Shown here one piece after another: positions 62,907-64,000 of a stretch of 64,000 nucleotides of DNA (positions within the stretch are counted from its first letter, which is position 1; every line of letters starts with the position of its first letter). The position numbers and the translations under genes were made by a program. Where the stretch lies: the NCBI GenBank assembly GCA_947623455.1, contig OX392530.1, positions 34,813,405 to 34,877,404 of the forward strand, written 5' to 3'. Below the pieces are notes generated by a model that worked only from the letters and a program-made list of their open reading frames with translations, ran no database searches and was not told the DNA's origin. Source of the DNA: Mimachlamys varia (taxonomy: Eukaryota > Mollusca > Bivalvia > Pectinida > Pectinidae).

Positions 62907-63413
62907 CTACTCTGATGTAAGGTCTGGATTCTCTAAACTAATACCCAGGTCTTTAGCTTTTTCACTATTCACCTTATCTGTGTTTGGAGACTTGGTGTTT
63001 TCATTTGACCTTTTCTCTACCGTAGATATTACTGGTACTTGACCAACAGATTCCTCAATGTTCTCTACATAGGCACTAGTCAGAAGCTCTTCAGGAAAAT
63101 CACTTAAGATGTTTTCTTGCTTCATTTCTCTGACCATAGCTATAGGCTGTTTAGCTCTTAGTTCTATTGCTGAATTGGTGGGGTTTATTACCTGATAGAC
63201 CGTGGTATTATTTTCTATCTTCGAAATACATCTTGCACCCAAGACCTTTAATGTTGAAGGGAGGTTTGACACAGGTTCAAGAATATTGACTCCTGAACAT
63301 TTCCTACTTGTGGTTACCTGAATGTTAGCTATAGATCTAGGAGCAATATTGATGTTACACAGAACCCGAGCTAAGTTAGTTTTTTTTCTGACTACGCTGT
63401 AAAAATCCCACAA
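62907..63413 (-). pseudogene. Gypsy pol linker between protease and reverse transcriptase
   Basis: 168-codon open stretch with no recognised domain; its position between the protease and RT defines it. It ends at a stop before the RT ORF. Confidence 0.55.
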
Positions 63414-63419
63414 TAGCTA

Positions 63420-63790
63420 TCCCTCCTTCTAACTCTAGGCAACCCTTCCCACAATCTATTTTGGCATTGTGAGTCTGAAGGAAATCTGTACCTAGAATCA
63501 TTGGAAAACTCAGATCTTGTACAATTTGGAATTTTTGACACATAGTCAAATGTCCTTTCGCTATCGGTATAGTTACCTGACCCTTAATGACTATGTCACT
63601 CCCAGCTGCACTATGTAGCCATTTGAGATCTGACTCTCTACCGACGACAAATCTACATTTAACCCTGACCTAGATAACAAACTAGCCCCTATACAAGATA
63701 CTCCCTGAGCTCCTGTGTCTACTAAAGCTATACACACCTGACTTCCTACCCTTACATTGACTAAATATTTGTCCAGGTTGCATGAGTATT
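63420..63790 (-). pseudogene. Gypsy aspartic protease region
   Basis: ALVDTGAQGVSCIGASLL holds the DTGA active-site motif. The frame shifts near 63640, and the second half (FPMILGTDFL) is in another frame. Confidence 0.7.
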
Positions 63791-63869
63791 TCTCGGTTAA
63801 TTTAGCCTTTTGACCTTTTCCTATTTGTTGCCTATCCCTAAAGTTTTGCTTTGGGACAGGCGCGCACCC

Positions 63870-64000
63870 CTATTGATTGTTATATGGTTTGCCCGACCTT
63901 CAAACAGCTCTACAAACTGCCTTGATGTGCCCGACTTTCTGGCACACAAAACACCTAGCATTTTGGAACCGACAATTGTGTGCAACATGCTGATACTCAC
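63870..64000 (-). pseudogene. Gypsy gag zinc knuckle (partial)
   Basis: CFVCQKVGHIKAVC fits Cx2Cx4Hx4C. A stop follows a few codons later, so gag and pol are separated or broken here. Confidence 0.7.

Larger units (their letters stand above)
58809..64000 (-). mobile_element. Ty3/Gypsy LTR retrotransposon, frameshifted, partial
   Basis: Minus-strand order: zinc knuckle, aspartic protease, reverse transcriptase, RNase H, integrase, the Ty3/Gypsy order. 58809-59690 is the non-coding 3' part, probably including the 3' LTR. Inserted in an intron of gene 3. The 5' end is outside the window. Confidence 0.85.

Overview
The window is eukaryotic, AT-rich, intron-rich and full of repeats. Phase-1 EGF-type exons, tRNA-derived SINEs of the type common in bivalves, DIRS/Ngaro-like and Ty3/Gypsy retroelements, a Penelope-like remnant and long minisatellites all point to a lophotrochozoan, most probably a bivalve mollusc. 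The species is an inference and cannot be fixed from the sequence. No bacterial-type genes, rRNA, CRISPR or intact tRNA genes were seen.

The core is a head-to-tail array of three related receptor genes on the minus strand. Gene 2 (27815-45309) is complete. Fifteen exons with phase-1 junctions join without a stop into a predicted 716-residue type I membrane protein: signal peptide, a galactose-binding-like F5/8C or fucolectin-type domain on two exons, ten cysteine-rich EGF-like modules, one transmembrane segment and a short tail with an ITAM-like pair of tyrosines. Gene 1 (11842-23382) has the same 5' architecture and nine recognised EGF modules plus a first one next to a minisatellite, but no membrane or tail exon was found. 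Gene 3 (54302-58426) is the 3' part of a third copy: two EGF exons, membrane exon and tail. A Ty3/Gypsy element lies just upstream of its first visible exon. The family resembles MEGF10/Draper/CED-1 and SREC-type scavenger receptors, with a lectin-like domain at the N terminus.

The array arose by segmental duplication. About 19.2-32.6 kb and 40.3-58.8 kb are homologous through exons, introns and intergenic DNA, and differ by later insertions: a ~4.5 kb DIRS/Ngaro-like element (48.6-53.1 kb), a ~0.43 kb insertion with a foldback (24.27-24.70 kb) and a ~0.66 kb insertion (42.9-43.6 kb). A 21-bp minisatellite sits between successive genes in both copies and has expanded independently.

Region by region: 0-11.8 kb holds repeats (SINEs, foldbacks, 61-bp and 52-bp tandem arrays, a cluster of short palindromes, a CCGTGT-rich inverted block) and no convincing gene. 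11.8-23.4 kb is gene 1. 23.4-27.6 kb is intergenic with the first 21-bp array. 27.6-45.3 kb is gene 2. 45.3-54.1 kb is intergenic with the second 21-bp array and the DIRS-like element. 54.1-58.4 kb is the 3' end of gene 3. 58.8-64 kb is a frameshifted Ty3/Gypsy element that runs off the window.
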